NCBI GenBank assembly: GCA_030549205.1
Contig: JAUKTV010000003.1
Coordinates: 2,356,001-2,420,000, forward strand
Reading direction: 5' to 3'
From: Apiosordaria backusii
Lineage: Eukaryota > Ascomycota > Sordariomycetes > Sordariales > Lasiosphaeriaceae
DNA length: 64,000 bases
Each line of letters opens with the position of its first letter. Position 1 is the stretch's first letter. Shown here piece after piece: positions 34,058-47,800 of this stretch. Under the pieces are notes generated by a model. The model saw nothing but the letters and a program-made list of their open reading frames with translations, had not been told where the DNA came from and searched no databases. The position numbers were made by a program, and so were the translations under genes.

Positions 34058-35207
34058 ATGGCCTCCGCTGTTCGCACCGCCCGCATGGCCCCGCGCCTTT
34101 CGGCCCTCGTTCGGCCCGCTGTCGCTCGTGCGACCCCTTCAGTTCGTCAGCGCGCTGCCTTCTCTATCTCGGCAAGTCGCTTCAAGTCTGAGGTTATCAA
34201 GGAGACAGAGGTTCCTGTCTCTGTCTACAGCCCCGACGCTAAGGGCGTCGCCTCTGGCAACTCCGACCACTTCAGCATCCCAGTCCAGCCCCGTCAGCGA
34301 GCTCCAGAGCCCGTTGTGGAGGAAGAAGAGGAGGTCGTTCCCCTTGAGGACAAGGTCTACCAGCAGCTCCCACGCACACTGCAGAAGATGAGCGTGCACG
34401 GTAAGGTCATCATTATCACTGGGTAAGTTTGCAAAAATTCGATTCTTCTCAAGTCATCGGCTGCTAACAAAAGCTAGTGGTGCTCGTGGACTTGGAAACT
34501 ATATGGCTCGTGCCTGTGCTGAGGCTGGTGCCAAGGCCATCGCCATCTTCGACGCCAACCAAGATCTCGGTGATGAGTCCGCCGCTGAGCTTCACCAGAA
34601 GACCGGCCTGCCTGTTTCCTTCTTCAAGGTTGATGTTCGTGACGGTAGTGCCATTGACGCCGCCGTTAAGAACGTTGTGGAGCTCTACGGAACCCCCGAC
34701 GTTTTGGTCAACTCGGCTGGTATCGCCGACTCCAACATCCCAGCCGAGACCTACGACCCGGCCATGTTCCGCCGTCTCATCGACATCAACCTGACTGGTT
34801 CTTTCCTCATGTCCCAGTCGGTCGGTCGCGCCATGATGGCCGCTGGCAAGCCCGGCTCCATCATTCTCGTCGCCTCCATGTCTGGGTCTATCGTCAACTA
34901 TCCCCAGGAGCAGTCTTGCTACAACGCTTCCAAGGCCGGTGTCATCCAGCTTGGCAAGTCTCTCGCTGCCGAGTGGGCCAAGTACAACATCCGCGTCAAC
35001 TGCATTTCTCCCGGTTACATGGACACGGCTCTCAACAAAGTCCCCGCCCTTGATGCCCAGAAGAAGATCTGGAAGTCCCTAACTCCCCAGGATCGTCTCG
35101 GAAACGTCGACGACCTTAACGGTCTCTGCGTCTTCCTCGCCTCTGATGCCTCCGGCTTCATGACCGGCTCCAACGTCATCATCGACGGTGGTTACAGTCT
35201 CTACTAA
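34058..35207 (+). CDS. Mitochondrial-type short-chain dehydrogenase/reductase (polyol/ketose reductase class)
   Basis: Two exons (34058-34422 and 34478-35207, 55-nt intron with GTAAGT donor and GCTAAC branch motif) give 364 residues. The first 40 residues are Arg/Ala/Ser-rich without acids (MASAVRTARMAPRLSALVRP...), a likely mitochondrial presequence, followed by an acidic linker (EEEEEV). The classical SDR fold begins at about residue 115. It has the Rossmann motif TGGARGLG (121-128), the cofactor-selecting IFDAN, NSAG (200-203), and the catalytic Ser257, Tyr270 and Lys274 within YNASK, with Asn226 in DINLTG. The closest known classes are fungal D-arabinitol 2-dehydrogenase, L-xylulose reductase and sorbose reductase, which interconvert polyols and ketoses with NAD(P)H. 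The exact substrate cannot be read from sequence. The gene has a strong TATA box, suggesting high or inducible expression. Confidence 0.88.
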
Positions 35208-37098
35208 TTTACGGCAACTATGACACAATTTGCGCTTTTATCGGCTTCGGGATACCCTATAGACGGTTTGGCTTTTGTTCATGGGAGCAGCAAAAGAGTG
35301 GGCTTTGGGCATGGGACGGAGATGGTTTCTTTTCATCCTTCATGAGCGATGGGACTATTTTTTGGCGGCGTACAGCGATGATTTTACGGGTTCTCTTTTC
35401 ACGACTTGGGGAGTTGTTGCTTTTGGACAAAACAAAAAGAATTGGGCTCGTTTTGGATTCAATCTCTTTTCATCCTCTTATGGTATGAGGATTGACCTCA
35501 ATAACGGCTAGCTTTGCTTGTTATAGTTGAGAAAATGGGATATAAAAGATACTTAATATGATATGGATTTATTCCTACGCTTTTTTCTTGCTGTAGTTGC
35601 TGATTATCTGTTGACCAATCCGCTTGCTTGCCTTGACACGTGGTCCTGCTTTGTCTGTAAGCCGTTATTTGAGAGCTTCGAAAGAACAACGCGTGGAAGG
35701 GTTGCCACTGTCAGAAGGGTGCTGGTCTAGAAGCTTAGAAGCTGAACAAAGAATCATATATGCCTCGGTAACTACCGAGATGTTCTCGAACCGTTATATT
35801 CCTCCAGTTTAACGATGTAGCCGATAAAATTTCTAGAGTATCATGGACGCTGGCACTGGGCCGGCATTTCCCAAACTACTGCGGACAAGCTCCAGGCATA
35901 CAATGAGGGGAACAAAATGTGTGTAACACAAGCTTGCAAACAAGAGGTTTGCTGTCACCCTTGGATCGATCACTTTGTTAGCAGATAGCTCATGCTCTCT
36001 TGGTAACTCACCTTTCATCGATGGATCTCAATGGGCATACATGCACTTTACCATGGCCTACCTATATGTTGATGGTATACCTCAGAGTACATAACCTCAA
36101 CAATGATAACCCTCACAAACACCACCCCATCATACACGACAAATATGTATGGCGTGCACCATGTAGGTAGCACAGCCCGAAACTGCGCCTTTTTCTGTCC
36201 CATTCGTTCGTTGCTCGCTCGGTTCGTTGCCCGCGATTGGCCTACCCCCATACCCCCACGCCCTCTCTGACCTCCAGCTGTCAGGCATCACCGCCCATAT
36301 GTCCATGTCTGGCCATACACACCAGGCAGCATCAAGGCTTAGAAGCAGGTGGTGAGATGGATTGACGATGAATGTGCTCTGCTCAATCCCGGGAATCATC
36401 ACTATCCTAGGCGAGTTCCTCCCACTACTCAAGCAAGTTTCGCCTACATATATATACATAACAAAACATAACAAAACCAAACAAAACAGAACAACAAACA
36501 AAGCCATACAAGCATCATGAATTGTAAATTCTTGTTTTGTCACAAATTGGTATAAAACACCCAAGCATGTCCCCTTCCCCGCTCCCCCCGTCTCCCTTCC
36601 CCCAGCAAAGGGCTTTCAAGAGCTTTATCCCAACCCAACAACAACCCCCAATCCAAGCAACCAACATCTGACACCTTCGTCCCCTCCCCCAGTTAACAAA
36701 AACAAAACATCGAAAACAAAATAAAAGCTTTTGTTAAATTTTTGGCAAAACATCTCCCGCTTGCTTACTGCTGCCAAATTCTGCAAGTTTGTTTGCGAAA
36801 AAATATAAAATAATTCCCTTCTCACAAAACCTTGACAGAAAAAAAAAAATCAAAAACAAAACAAAACAAACAATAACCGCTAAATTTGAATATGATATAT
36901 GCCCCTTTCTTTCAAGACACACACATACGTGATAAATAATAGATCCAGATCCCTGCGTTAGATCCAAACAGCATCCATTCCATTCCAATACAGCATGAAA
37001 AAAAAACCAACACGCTAGTAAAATAACCCTGCTCTGTTCGGGCGGCAGTGTTGTATGTGTGATTTGAGTGAGTGATCAGAATAGAAGAAGAAGAAAAA
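35208..37098. other. Tail-to-tail intergenic region between the dehydrogenase and STE20
   Basis: About 1.9 kb. The right part should be the STE20 3' UTR, and it has two AAAAC/AACAA-rich tracts on the plus strand (36459-36502 and 36838-36877), read as U-rich (GUUUU) in the STE20 transcript. No other gene recognised. Confidence 0.5.
36459..36877. repeat. Two AAAAC-rich low-complexity tracts
   Basis: Degenerate AAAACA pentamer/hexamer runs at 36459-36502 and 36838-36877, separated by mixed sequence. They lie in the 220-640 bp after the STE20 stop codon. Confidence 0.7.
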
Positions 37099-40086
37099 TC
37101 ATTGCCCCTTCCGGGCCTTCTCCTGAGCCCGCGCTTCCCTCGCGGCACGGACTAATGGTGCCAAAGAAGACAGCTCAACGCATGTCTTCATGAAATCGTG
37201 CTATTGTTACACACCGTTAGCATCCCCCACCTTTCCAATGCCAGACTGGAAGAAAAACTCACCCTCAACAAATCATGCGCGCTCGCCCTTTTCTCCGGGT
37301 CCACTTTCAGCGCAAAGTACAAGAAATCCCTAAACACCGGCGACAGGTCCTGCTCGTTCTTGATCGTGGGCGTCCCGTTGGTAGCGATCAGCCACAGCGC
37401 CCTCAGCGGGGACTCTGTCAGGTACGGCGGCTCCCCCTCAATCATCTCGATGGCCATGATGCCCAGGCTCCAAATGTCCACCTTTCGGCCGTACTCCTTT
37501 CGCGTAACCACCTCCGGCGCCATCCAATACGGCGTCCCGACCATGGTCGTACGCTTGTTTTGCGCCTCGTTTATCGTGGCACAGAAGCCAAAGTCGGCTT
37601 TTTTTTTGAAAAAGGAAAAAACTTGTTAGCAACCTGCTAAGACAAAAAGAAAAAAAGAAAAGAGGGTTGGGGTTGGATGACTCACTTAATTTGATGTTGC
37701 CCTCCATACTCAACAAGATGTTATCGCTCTTGATATCCCGATGAATCACCCCCTTGGAATGCAAATGCTGCAACCCCCTCAGCGTCTCCCTGCACACGCT
37801 CGCAATCTGCCCTTCGGTCATGATGTTGAACGTCACCACGTCCGTCAGGCTTCCTCCCTCCATGAACTCCATCACCACCCACAACTCCCCTGCGCAGAGG
37901 TAGCTGTCGATAAAATTGACGATGTTCGGATGCGACGACTCTTTCATGACCAAAATCTCGTTGATAATGAGGTCCTTTTTGGGTTGCTGCTCCAGATTCA
38001 TCTGTTTGATCGCTACCAGGCGGTTACTCCCCCGTTCGTGGCCTGTGAATACGCCACCAGAGGCGCCTTGCCCAATCTTGGTAAAACCGCGGTAGACTTC
38101 TCGGGGGTCGCCTTCGGAGCATATCCTTTTCAGTGCGGCGACCACGTCGACACCGTTGGACTGTCGTGGTCTGTGCCGTGGGCGGGTTGAGCTGGCTTGT
38201 GGAACGACTTGCTGCTGCTGCCCTTGTGGCACCCGACCAGCTGCTTGCTCTGCTTGCCGCAGATGGGGGTGCTGGGAGGATGGTGGGGTCGGTTGTTGGT
38301 GCTGCTGTCGTTTGCTGGTTGCTCGGCTTAATTGGCCTGTCATGGCTGCTTGTGCTTGGGCCATGGCTTGTTCTTGTTGCTGCTGCATCAGTTGCTGCTG
38401 GTAGATGGCTGCTTGGCTCGGGGAGGTGACGGCTGATGTGGGTTGTGAGGATGATGGTAGGTAAGGGGATGTTCCGTTCGCTCGGGAGTTTGACCTGGAT
38501 CGGAGCTCCTCTGGCAGCATTGGGATGTTGTCCTTTGGTGGGAGATAGGGGGTGGCTCCGTCGTCTGATGAATGTGGCATTCCAATCCCGGAATCCTTCG
38601 CTGGATATCCCGGCTGCTGCTGTGTCCTCGACGCGAGACTCGTTGGTGGTTTCGGCGCGGGTCGGCTGGGCATGAGGTTTGCATCTTTTACTGGAGGAGC
38701 AGGCCCCTTGGGGACTGGAGGGGGGGCGCGGGGATTCTCGAAACTGCCTTCGTGGGTGACTGTTGGGAATCTCGGGCTCGCGGGAGGGCTTATCAAGGGC
38801 GACATCGATGTGTATCCAGAAGTGAGCACACTTGGGGAAGGAAGAGTCGAAGCGGCCGAACAGGGCGAGTTCCCTGATAATCCTCGGTAGTCGTTTGCTC
38901 GTGCATCGTGAAACTTCTCTAGTTGTACGTCTTCTTGGGGTTTTTCTGTGGTCTCCTTGTAGAATGTCAAGACATCTACGAGTATCTGGGGGTGTTCTCG
39001 CGTATCCTTCTCTGTGATGCCGCTCTCGTTGATTAATCTTTGCCACTCTTTTGGCAAGCCCTGTCAATAGGGGGTTAGCCTAGCCGTTGAAAGTTACCGA
39101 GAAAGCTAAAGGAAGCCACGAACCGTAAACTGGCCCGTCGTGCTGTCATATCCGACGTGGGTGACATGCACTGGGTTCTCGGGCGCAGAGATCAGTGGTT
39201 TCTTTGGCGAGCCAACAAGACTGTTCATGAACCCTGAAAAGCCAGACTTTTTTCTCAAGACACTAGGCATCTTGGTCTCCTTCGTCTCGTCTGAATATCT
39301 CTTCGGTCCGGTCGAGCTTTCCGTCTTTGAGGAGCCGCTAGCTTTCTCATTTAGTGAAGATGCCTCCGTGGCGGAGAAGCTCGCCGATTGGCGGAGGGGC
39401 GGAGGTGAGTTGCCCATGACTCGGGCGTCCGAATTGGCTTGCGACAGGGAGTGAGGAGTTGATCGCGGCGGGGATGTGCTACCTTTGGCGGTGTTATTGT
39501 TGTAGTTGTAGCTGCTGGGGTGGTGCGAGGTGGCTGCGGCGGTCGTATTGTGCGTGGGTGATTTCGTCGCTTCAATGCGATTGAGTATCGCTGTGCCGTC
39601 AAAGGGAGCACCAATTAGCTCGTCTGAGGTCTTGGTGCTGAGGGGTCGATGCTGAGGGCGGGGGGTAGATGCGGCGTGGTGCGAGAGCGAGGGCGATCTG
39701 GACAGCGACAGCGACGGTGCCGTAGAGTCGCCGGCGGGAAGGAAGGGCGTGGTATGCGATCGGTTTGCTGGGGAGAGGGCCGACGAAGGTGCCGGTGGTG
39801 CGGCGGGGAAGCGTGGCGAGGTGGTCTTGTTGTAGGCCTGCTTGTCGGACGCGTTTGGATGCTGGAGGTGCTTTGGGGCGGCGGGACTTCTGACTAGGGG
39901 GGCGCTTGGGGCCCGCTTCAAGCTCGTCGAGCTTCGTTTGCTCCCTAGAGATTGGGCGTCAACTCCACGACCATCGACACTGACGCTACTGTAGACGCTG
40001 GAAGGGTGATGGTGGCTCGGCGGAGGCTTCTTGGTGAGCCTGCGACGGTGAGAACTGCCGTTGAAAGAAGTCTTGGGGCTGTCCAT
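37099..40086 (-). CDS. STE20: STE20-type p21-activated kinase (PAK)
   Basis: Four exons (40086-39124, 39060-37686, 37597-37263, 37200-37099) give 924 residues. The start is placed at the ATG at 40086 (MDSPKTSF); in-frame ATGs at 40191 and 40140 are possible. A disordered Ser/Pro-rich N-terminus with no PH domain leads to a CRIB motif at about 299-327 (ISAPENPVHVTHVG...GLPKEW), which binds Cdc42/Rac-GTP. After a Gln/Pro-rich linker comes the kinase domain (about 645-900): glycine loop GQGASGG (about 652), VAIK lysine (about 673), HRDIKSDN (catalytic Asp about 762), DFG (781) and GTPYWMAPEV. The intron junction at DFG uses an acceptor after an A run. The lack of a PH domain and VAIKQMNLEQQPKK favour Ste20 over Cla4. 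It acts in MAPK signalling for polarity, mating and filamentation. The C-terminus (DFMKTCVELSSLAPLV) is typical of the family. Confidence 0.9.
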
Positions 40087-43000
40087 CTCTTGCTCACGGC
40101 ACAAAGGGCTGGGACACGGGCGGGACTTGGGGGGCAGCATTAAAACAATCAGATAATAATACTTAACAATAATAGGGAGAGAAGAAACCATGGAACCTGA
40201 ACGTACGAATTGGGGCCGGGGCAGTCACAGTAGTTGAGCCACGGAGCGAGGGTAGCAGAGTGTAAAATTGCGTTTTTGGCCTCTCGTTTTCCGTCCTCTC
40301 TTCTCGCCTTCTGCTTGGCTGTGCTTCAGTCCTTGTACATACATACACTACAGAGAAGACCTTGGCTTCCCCCAGGCCATCGTGGTGGCATTTGGCGGAG
40401 ACCCAGCGCGATTGAGACTGCCGGACACAGTGCGAGCCACACCCAAGCAACGTCGGCGGCAAAGAGAACGGAGAGGAGGGGCAGCGAGGCGAGCCAGGGA
40501 ACAGGGGCCTTGACAAGACGGATGCCCGGACTAACCCAGCCCGGCCACCGTTTTTGACCGAGACGGACGACTGGTGACAGGATGCCAGGAGACTGGGAGA
40601 CGAGCTTGTGATTGACTGCTCCCGCGCGTAAAAAAAGAAAAAAAAGATGGGATGGCGGGCAAGTTGTTGCTAGCATGAACCACCAACAATCAGGCGCGAC
40701 ATACTGCCGCACTATCGGTTGCTGCTAGTCAATCATTGCTCACCTTTGGAGTTCTGGCGTGACTCTATTCCATGTCAAGAGTTGCCCCTCAGTCCCAGCT
40801 CCTGCTTTCTAGGCGCCTTAATTCTCTCGTAAACGGCTAGCAAACTCGCAAGGCTTGTGACAGAGCCTTGTCCATTCGGACCGTGCTTGCATGAGTTTAA
40901 AATGGCAGGATGATGGGCTTGGAGCAAACAAACTGGCTACGCAAGCAAAGGGGTTCGTTTCTGTCCTGCTTCTGGGGTCTAAGCGGGACACAAGAGTGGG
41001 ATGTGGAGTCAGTCGTTTTACAGCGAGCATGACGGAGAGAGCTTGATAACCCTGATTACGAGCATGCTAGGATTGTGGAGAGGCGGGACCATCGAGAAGT
41101 GGGTGGGCGAGTTCCATACCCATAATTCAACTTGATATCACTACTCGAGATAGAGGCGCCGGTTGCAGCAATAGCATGTGCGATTATAGTGTAGTCTAGC
41201 GGTGGTGTAGTGTAGGGACCATCAGGTTGTTGTGAGATTTCCCTGAATTGGGCCCAGTGAAGTGGCAGGAAAACCGTTGGAAATGACCGCCGATTGACAA
41301 GGGTTGACCCCACACCAGCCTACCCGACCGTCAGGGTTCGCCTGAGCTTTTGCTCTCCGTTTCAAACAACCTGGAACCCAGCAACATTCAATTGCTCATC
41401 ATGCTCGTCACTGCATGGGATCACGATGCCATGGGCGGTTCCGTCGGCAGGGTATCGTATCTAGGGTTGCTCCCGAGGAACCCTTCTGATGCAGCAAACT
41501 GCACATTGCGTGCTGTAGATTCTGTAGTGCTCAATCGTAACGTGTGAGTCGAAGCTTTACAAACCCACATATCTTCCCATTGAGCTATGCCTCATAGCTT
41601 CTATCTACGGACACCGAAATACCCCGAAATACCTGCGTAAAGCACATGAGTTCATTATCTCCAGGAATCACTGACGGGGGCTCGTGCAACACCCAGCACC
41701 GGGTGGTGTAGCTAATAAAGAATCATGGTTCAGGTACGCAAGTGACCTGACAAACCAGATGTTGAAAACGCTGGTGTCAAACAAGCCAGATGTCAATACG
41801 CAGTATAGCTAACCTAGAATGCATTAACCATTAGTGTACGCTATTTTGGCGGGTGATAGACCCCGCCGCCAACTGTCGATCACAAACGGCTGGTTTGAAA
41901 ACCTGGAGGGCACAGACGCGAATGGCGTGTCAAGATAGCTGCTTTGGTGGTGTTGGTTCGTGAACCCTAACCCTTTCGCTATATTCCTCACACATACAAT
42001 CTGTATCTAGCAACATCTTTCACTCATTCAACACCGTTTTCTCTATGAACAGAGAACTTTGGTGTCGCCAGAGAAACGGCCCGGTGAGTAAACAATGCCT
42101 GTTTGATGAAGGGGAGGCTTCTCTGATTCTCAGCCGTCCCCCTCGCCTCCGTTTACAGGCAGCGATTATCATCTCTCCCACAACGAATAGCCAGTCTCAG
42201 TCAATGGTACAGAAAGCTGAGCTTCTTTTACTCTTTCTAGCTTGAAAAAGAACTACAACAACAGAAAAAGAAAGTTCCCGACTTCCTGTGTGCATCAACT
42301 GAGCCAACCAGACAGCCAATTCCATGGCACCTCTTTTGTCATGGAGTCGTGATAGCCATTCCTGATTAGACACGCGGCCATATCTCCTGCTGGTCTGTCA
42401 GGGTTGACTAGGATTTCCTATAGGTCCCATTGCTATCACCTACGATACAACAGCAACGGTGCCACCTACATCCACCTGCTACTATGCCCATGGACCCCAA
42501 CTACCCCAATCGCTGTCAATGGAACAGCTGCAGCAGCAAGTATGCAGCCAATGCACCAACCCTCGTCACTCCGTGTCTGTTTTTGGACCCGTGGAAGGAA
42601 TGAGCCGGGACATTCTCGTACTGTACCAGTTTGTACACTGTGTCGTTCAAACAAGCTTACAGTGGGCAGACCTTCCAGAACATCAACGGAAGCCAACGAG
42701 CTTTGGCAGCATGTGGGAATCAAACGGACAGTTGCACCACGGAAGAAAACGATGAATCGCTCCCTCCGGAGATAGGCTTCGAGTTCCCGAGACATCGAAT
42801 ACATTGAGAAACACAGAAATCTGAGCTGGCCGACTTTACATGCTCTAACCGCACACACAGCATAAGGCGGTCCTGTACCTGCAGACAGATTCTCGCATCT
42901 GGCGTCCTTACCTGCGGTTTATCGAACCGTCCCCGGTCCAAAACGGGTTGCTTCGAACCCCCTTAACGATCGTTGCCAATACCGTTCTTCCAACTGAACC

Positions 43001-44886
43001 ATACACCCCCTTCGTTTTGAGACTAAAGTGCAGCTAAATCACCGAACACTTAACTAACCTGCGGCCATCCAGTGTATCATGAAACACCTTTTCGGGGTCT
43101 CAGTTGTTGACAAGCTGTCTGGGCAAGGGGCCAATGGATGCTAGACACGGACCTGGCTTCATGAAGGGAGACCTACACCAGGGTGACCTGACTGGACAGA
43201 TATACGCTGTTATGCAATGAAGGGAGATGATGAATACCGGGGGTAACAACGTTGTGTTCACGTACCCTATGCCTGTTATTAGTTGTTCGGCACACGACAG
43301 ACGCCACCCTCTTCCACCTTCCCTCTGGAGAGTGATGAGACGGGCCCGGGTGAGAAACAGAGCCGGGCACTCTAACTCACACGACATTTCAGCACGCGAA
43401 ACGGGAGAGCGCATGTCGGCGGAGCTTAGGACGACTGGATTGAGCCGATTTCCACGTTGCAGCGCTTGGTCATAAACTCTGGAGACCATTAATAACGGAT
43501 GCAAGAGCACGTCACGCTTCAGTCTTCAGTCTTCCAGTCTTCATATACGAAAAACAAAGGATAATATAGGACTCTAAAGAGTCTAGGGTTTTACGGTCTT
43601 CATGTTGATATTATGTACCTAGTATCGAGTTGTGTTTTGGAAAGGCCCCGATGGACCTGAGCAAGTCTTCCTTCAACACGTTGTACTGATATCATTCAAT
43701 TACCTACAGTTCTTGACTGACATTCCGAACCTACAATATCCTAGTGGCACACACATCATACCTTAGGCTTTGAGACCCTATGTACTCTGACACTTCGGAT
43801 TATATAATGCCTGAGACCCAGCATTCCGTCTACTACATCTTTGGGGAAATTCCTAGTCTGAGATCCGTACGTCTCTTGAGCACATCTTCCCCATCTCACC
43901 TTTCCACATATTTTCTCAAAAGCAAACTGTGGTTGCTCTCGCCCACGCAATCCGAAATCTGACAAATTTGCGAAGGCACTCGAGACCCGGAGAATGTTCT
44001 GGCCCTCCAACGGGATGGAAAGGTGTTTCCCTGCGAAGACCGAAGTCGAATCCTGGCTGTAACACACACAGAAGTCAGATCAAGCAAAGGATGACCAGGT
44101 TGGATTGTTCTCGAATCCTGACTTGGCGATTGAGGTTTGACAACTGCAAAGATGCGATCCTGGCAGGCATAGCAAGCCTCAAGCGTGCGGGGCACCGTCG
44201 GCGGAGGGTGTGGCTTGACAGCAAGTTTTGACCCACCTCGGCCCCGGTTGGGTGATGGGGCTACCAGGGAGCGTCCCCTGCTCAAACATTTTTTTGGTGA
44301 AGCTCGATTGGAGAAAGTGTCGAATGTCCACCTGGCTCCAGCTTGCTCCAGACCGCGAGGCCCCGTTTCTGAGCAACTTCACTTGGTTGCTTGTCTGGCC
44401 TTTTCTCTGTGCTGCCCTCCACACGGCCGTCGCACTGCTCGTTCCATCCCGCCCTCCTGTATAGCCGCTGAACAGCAATTGCGTCAATTCCTGCGCATGA
44501 TGCTCTAAACCCCATCATCGTCGCCCGCCGTTTTAATATTCGTTTCCGCTGTTTCCCCTGACGCAGCACACTGTCATCACGACTTCCGAAGCAGTCCTTC
44601 TCCGTGAGACCGGCTGCCATTAACCTTGCCGACTCTCGCTGGCTACGGCTTTTAATAGCTCTTTTCTCTAACGACTTATCCGCTAATCCAGGCGTAAGTA
44701 GCATGCCGTGTGATGCCCCCGCTCCCTCGCTGCCACAGGCTTTTGGGGCGCTGAGTGAATGAGTGAACGTCGTATTGGAGTCAGGATTCTCTAACTTTTC
44801 CAGACTTAGCCAGGCTCTCCCATTGGTCTTCCCGAAAGGCTTCTTTCCAACTTCCCGTTACACACATCGATAGCCGTCCCGCCATC
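40087..44886. promoter_or_regulatory. Divergent intergenic region between STE20 and SCP160
   Basis: A 4.8-kb head-to-head spacer. The two ends should hold the promoters and 5' UTRs. The middle (about 41000-44000) has only short ORFs with no domain, and I recognise no RNA gene or transposon protein. A small direct repeat of CTTCAGT units is at about 43516-43540. Confidence 0.45.
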
Positions 44887-47800
44887 ATGGCCGATAACGT
44901 TGCTGCTGAGCCCTCAGCTGCTAGCCAGCTGTTGCAACAACATGCCACGCACCACGTAACGGTCGAGGACGTCGTTGACGAAGAGCTTCAGCCCAAGTCT
45001 GCTGCCAGTACTGAGGCTACTACCACGGAGTCTGCTCCGCCATCAGCAGCACCGGCACCAGCGAAGGCGGCCGGCATCGCTACCCAGTCCCGTGAGCTTT
45101 TCCCGGAACTCGGTACCGCACCCGCCCCGGTAGCCCGTCCCACCGGTATCTGGGCCAAGAGGACCGGTGCCAATGGCACAAGCGAAAGCAATGGCACTCC
45201 TCCAACATCCGCACCACCCTCCGGTGCCGCGACGCCTACTCCCCCGGCAGTCCGGGGCCCGGCCAACATCTCTATCCCGGGCCGCAATGTTGAGTACACG
45301 CTCCTGGAGCCTCAACACGTGCTTCCTCGTGCTCAGCTGAAGAAGCCGCTGCCAGACATCGCCAAGGACTTTAACCGTAGGTCGCGGGCGCCTATCAAGG
45401 TTAGCACCATGGCGGATGGCAAGGTCAGAGTTGAGGCTACGGGTGCCCAGGATATTGCGACCCAGGCCCTGAAGGACTTCATCAACCAGATCGGCACTAA
45501 GCTGTCCATCAAGGTGTCGATTCCTCGTTCTACAAGGGCCCATGTCATCGGCAAGGGCGGTTCCACCATCAAGGCCCTGCAGGAGAAGACCGGCGCAAGA
45601 ATTCAGATGCCCAGGGTGGAGGATGCTCCTGCTGCCGCTGATGATGAGGATGACGACAGCACGATTGACGTTTTGATCGAGGGCAACTCCCAGCAGGCTG
45701 CCGCTGCCCGTAATGCTATTCTCAAGATCGCCGGTGAGCGGACTGCTAACGTCAACACACGGCTCAAGGGCATCCCTGCCGAGTTCTTTCCTTTCATTGC
45801 CAAGAACGGCCTGATCAGCAATCTGGAGCAGGGTAGAGACCTTCAAGTGCAGGTGCCTTCGCACCCCATTCGGACGGCTCACCCACCAGTGGCACCCCAG
45901 GGCGGGCAGCCTCCAGTCTTCTATCCCGCTGCTGACAGCTTCATCCAGCTTGCCGGCGAGCGCGATGCCGTCAGGGCTGCCAAGGAGCAGATTGAGAGAC
46001 GCGCCGAGGAGCTCCGCCAACAACTCGCGGTTGAGCAGTTCTCTCTCAACAAGGGGCGTCATCAGTTCATTGTTGGTGATAAGGGTATTCCTCAGGATCA
46101 GTTCTTCGACCAGACCGGATGCATTGTTGTCTTGCCTGCCGATGATGAAGATGAAACTGTAACCATCATCGGTCCCTCCGAAAAAATCACACCCGCCTCT
46201 GACGTCGCTATGGATCTGGCTATGAACATGCAGAGCTCCAACCTCGACATTACTCGGTACTTCCGCCAAGTTCCTTCCGCTGCTGCTCATGCTCGCAATG
46301 TCACCCGCTATCTCCGTGAGAGGAAAGAGATTGAGCGGCTGGAGAAGTTGCACCATGTGCACTTCAACACCCCTTTTAATGCGAATGGCGCTCTTCCGTG
46401 GGAGCTCTACGCCCGTGATGGTAAGAATGCCATTCGGGCTTCGAACGAAGTGAAGGGCATCGTTGAGGGGCACCCTCCGGCCCGCATTGCGACAGCAGCT
46501 GTCGACCCCTTTTTCCACGCCTACCTGCAGAAGGAAGCAAGACCTAAGGTTAGACAAGATTACGGTGTTCACATCGTGATCCCTCAAAGCTCTGAGGCGG
46601 ATGCTCCTCTCCTTCTTGTCTACGAGGGCCGCTCCAGCCCCGATTCCTACGAGATCCCCCGGGCTCAGCCTAGCCAGGCTGATCTCCTTGAAATGCAGAA
46701 GTGGCTGAACGAGGCACAAGCCTATATTACCGGCTTGATCGCCCAGCAAGATCCCTTGACTGCCACTACTTTGGAGGTCCCAACAAAGTATCATGAGAAG
46801 TTGCGTCGATTCATCAAGAAGGAGCAAGAGAACCGTCCTGCCGACCAGATTCCCGTTCGTGTGTCCAACACCGGGTCGATCATCAACATTCGGGGTCCTA
46901 GCTCTGCTGTAGAATCTCTTGCGGCGAAGTGCCAGGCTTTCGTTGAGCAGGAGAAGGAAGACGAGAAGGAGCGTGGTTTCATCCTGGAATTCGAGTTTCC
47001 CCAGAAGTTCGCCAACCACCTCATTGGCAAGGGCGGAAGCAACATCCGGGAACTCCGCGACAAGTTCGACGTTGATATCCAGGTCAATGATGGCAAGGTT
47101 CAGCTCAAGGGTCCTAAGGCCAAGGCTGAGGCTGCCAAAGCCCATATCTCTGCACTCGGCCGACAGCTCCAGGATGAGGCTACTCATGTTTTGAAGATCG
47201 AGCCCAAGTTTCACCGCGAGCTTATCGGCGCCCAAGGTGCCCAGATCAACCGTCTCCAGACTCGTTACAAGGTCATCATCAACTTCCCTCGCACTGCTAA
47301 GCCCGCCAAGGATGATGAATCCGTCGCGGACTCTAGTGATGCTGGGAAGCCCCGCCGCCAACAGGCTGCTGATGAGGTCATCGTCAGAGGACCCAAGCGC
47401 GGAGCCGACGAAGCCCGTGATGAGATTCTGTCGCTCTTGCAGTGGCTCAAGGATAACTCGTACACTGATACCATCACCTTCCAGCAGAAGCAGCTTCCTT
47501 CGCTGATTGGGTCTGGAGGTGCTGTATTGGACCAGCTCCGCCAGTCCACTGGTGCCAGAATAGACATTCCCAGTGCCAAGGAATCTGCTGATGCTGAGGT
47601 TGAGATCCAGATCAAGGGTACCAAGGCCCAAGTTGCGGCTGCGAAGAAGGCTCTTCAGGAGAAGAAGGCTGTCTTTGATGACACCGTGGTGAAGACCATT
47701 GATATCGACCGCAAGTATCACAAGGCTCTTATCGGAACCGGCGGTAAGTTTTGACTCATGGAATGCTCCGATTACACAGCGTTTACTGACAATTGCAGGT

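Noticed and set aside
41960..41972. AACCCTAACCC resembling a telomere repeat
   Set aside because: A single partial unit without an array; expected by chance in 64 kb.
42940..42965. GGTTCGAAGC-like B-box on the minus strand
   Set aside because: The last two positions of the box do not match, no A-box lies at the right distance and no stems form.
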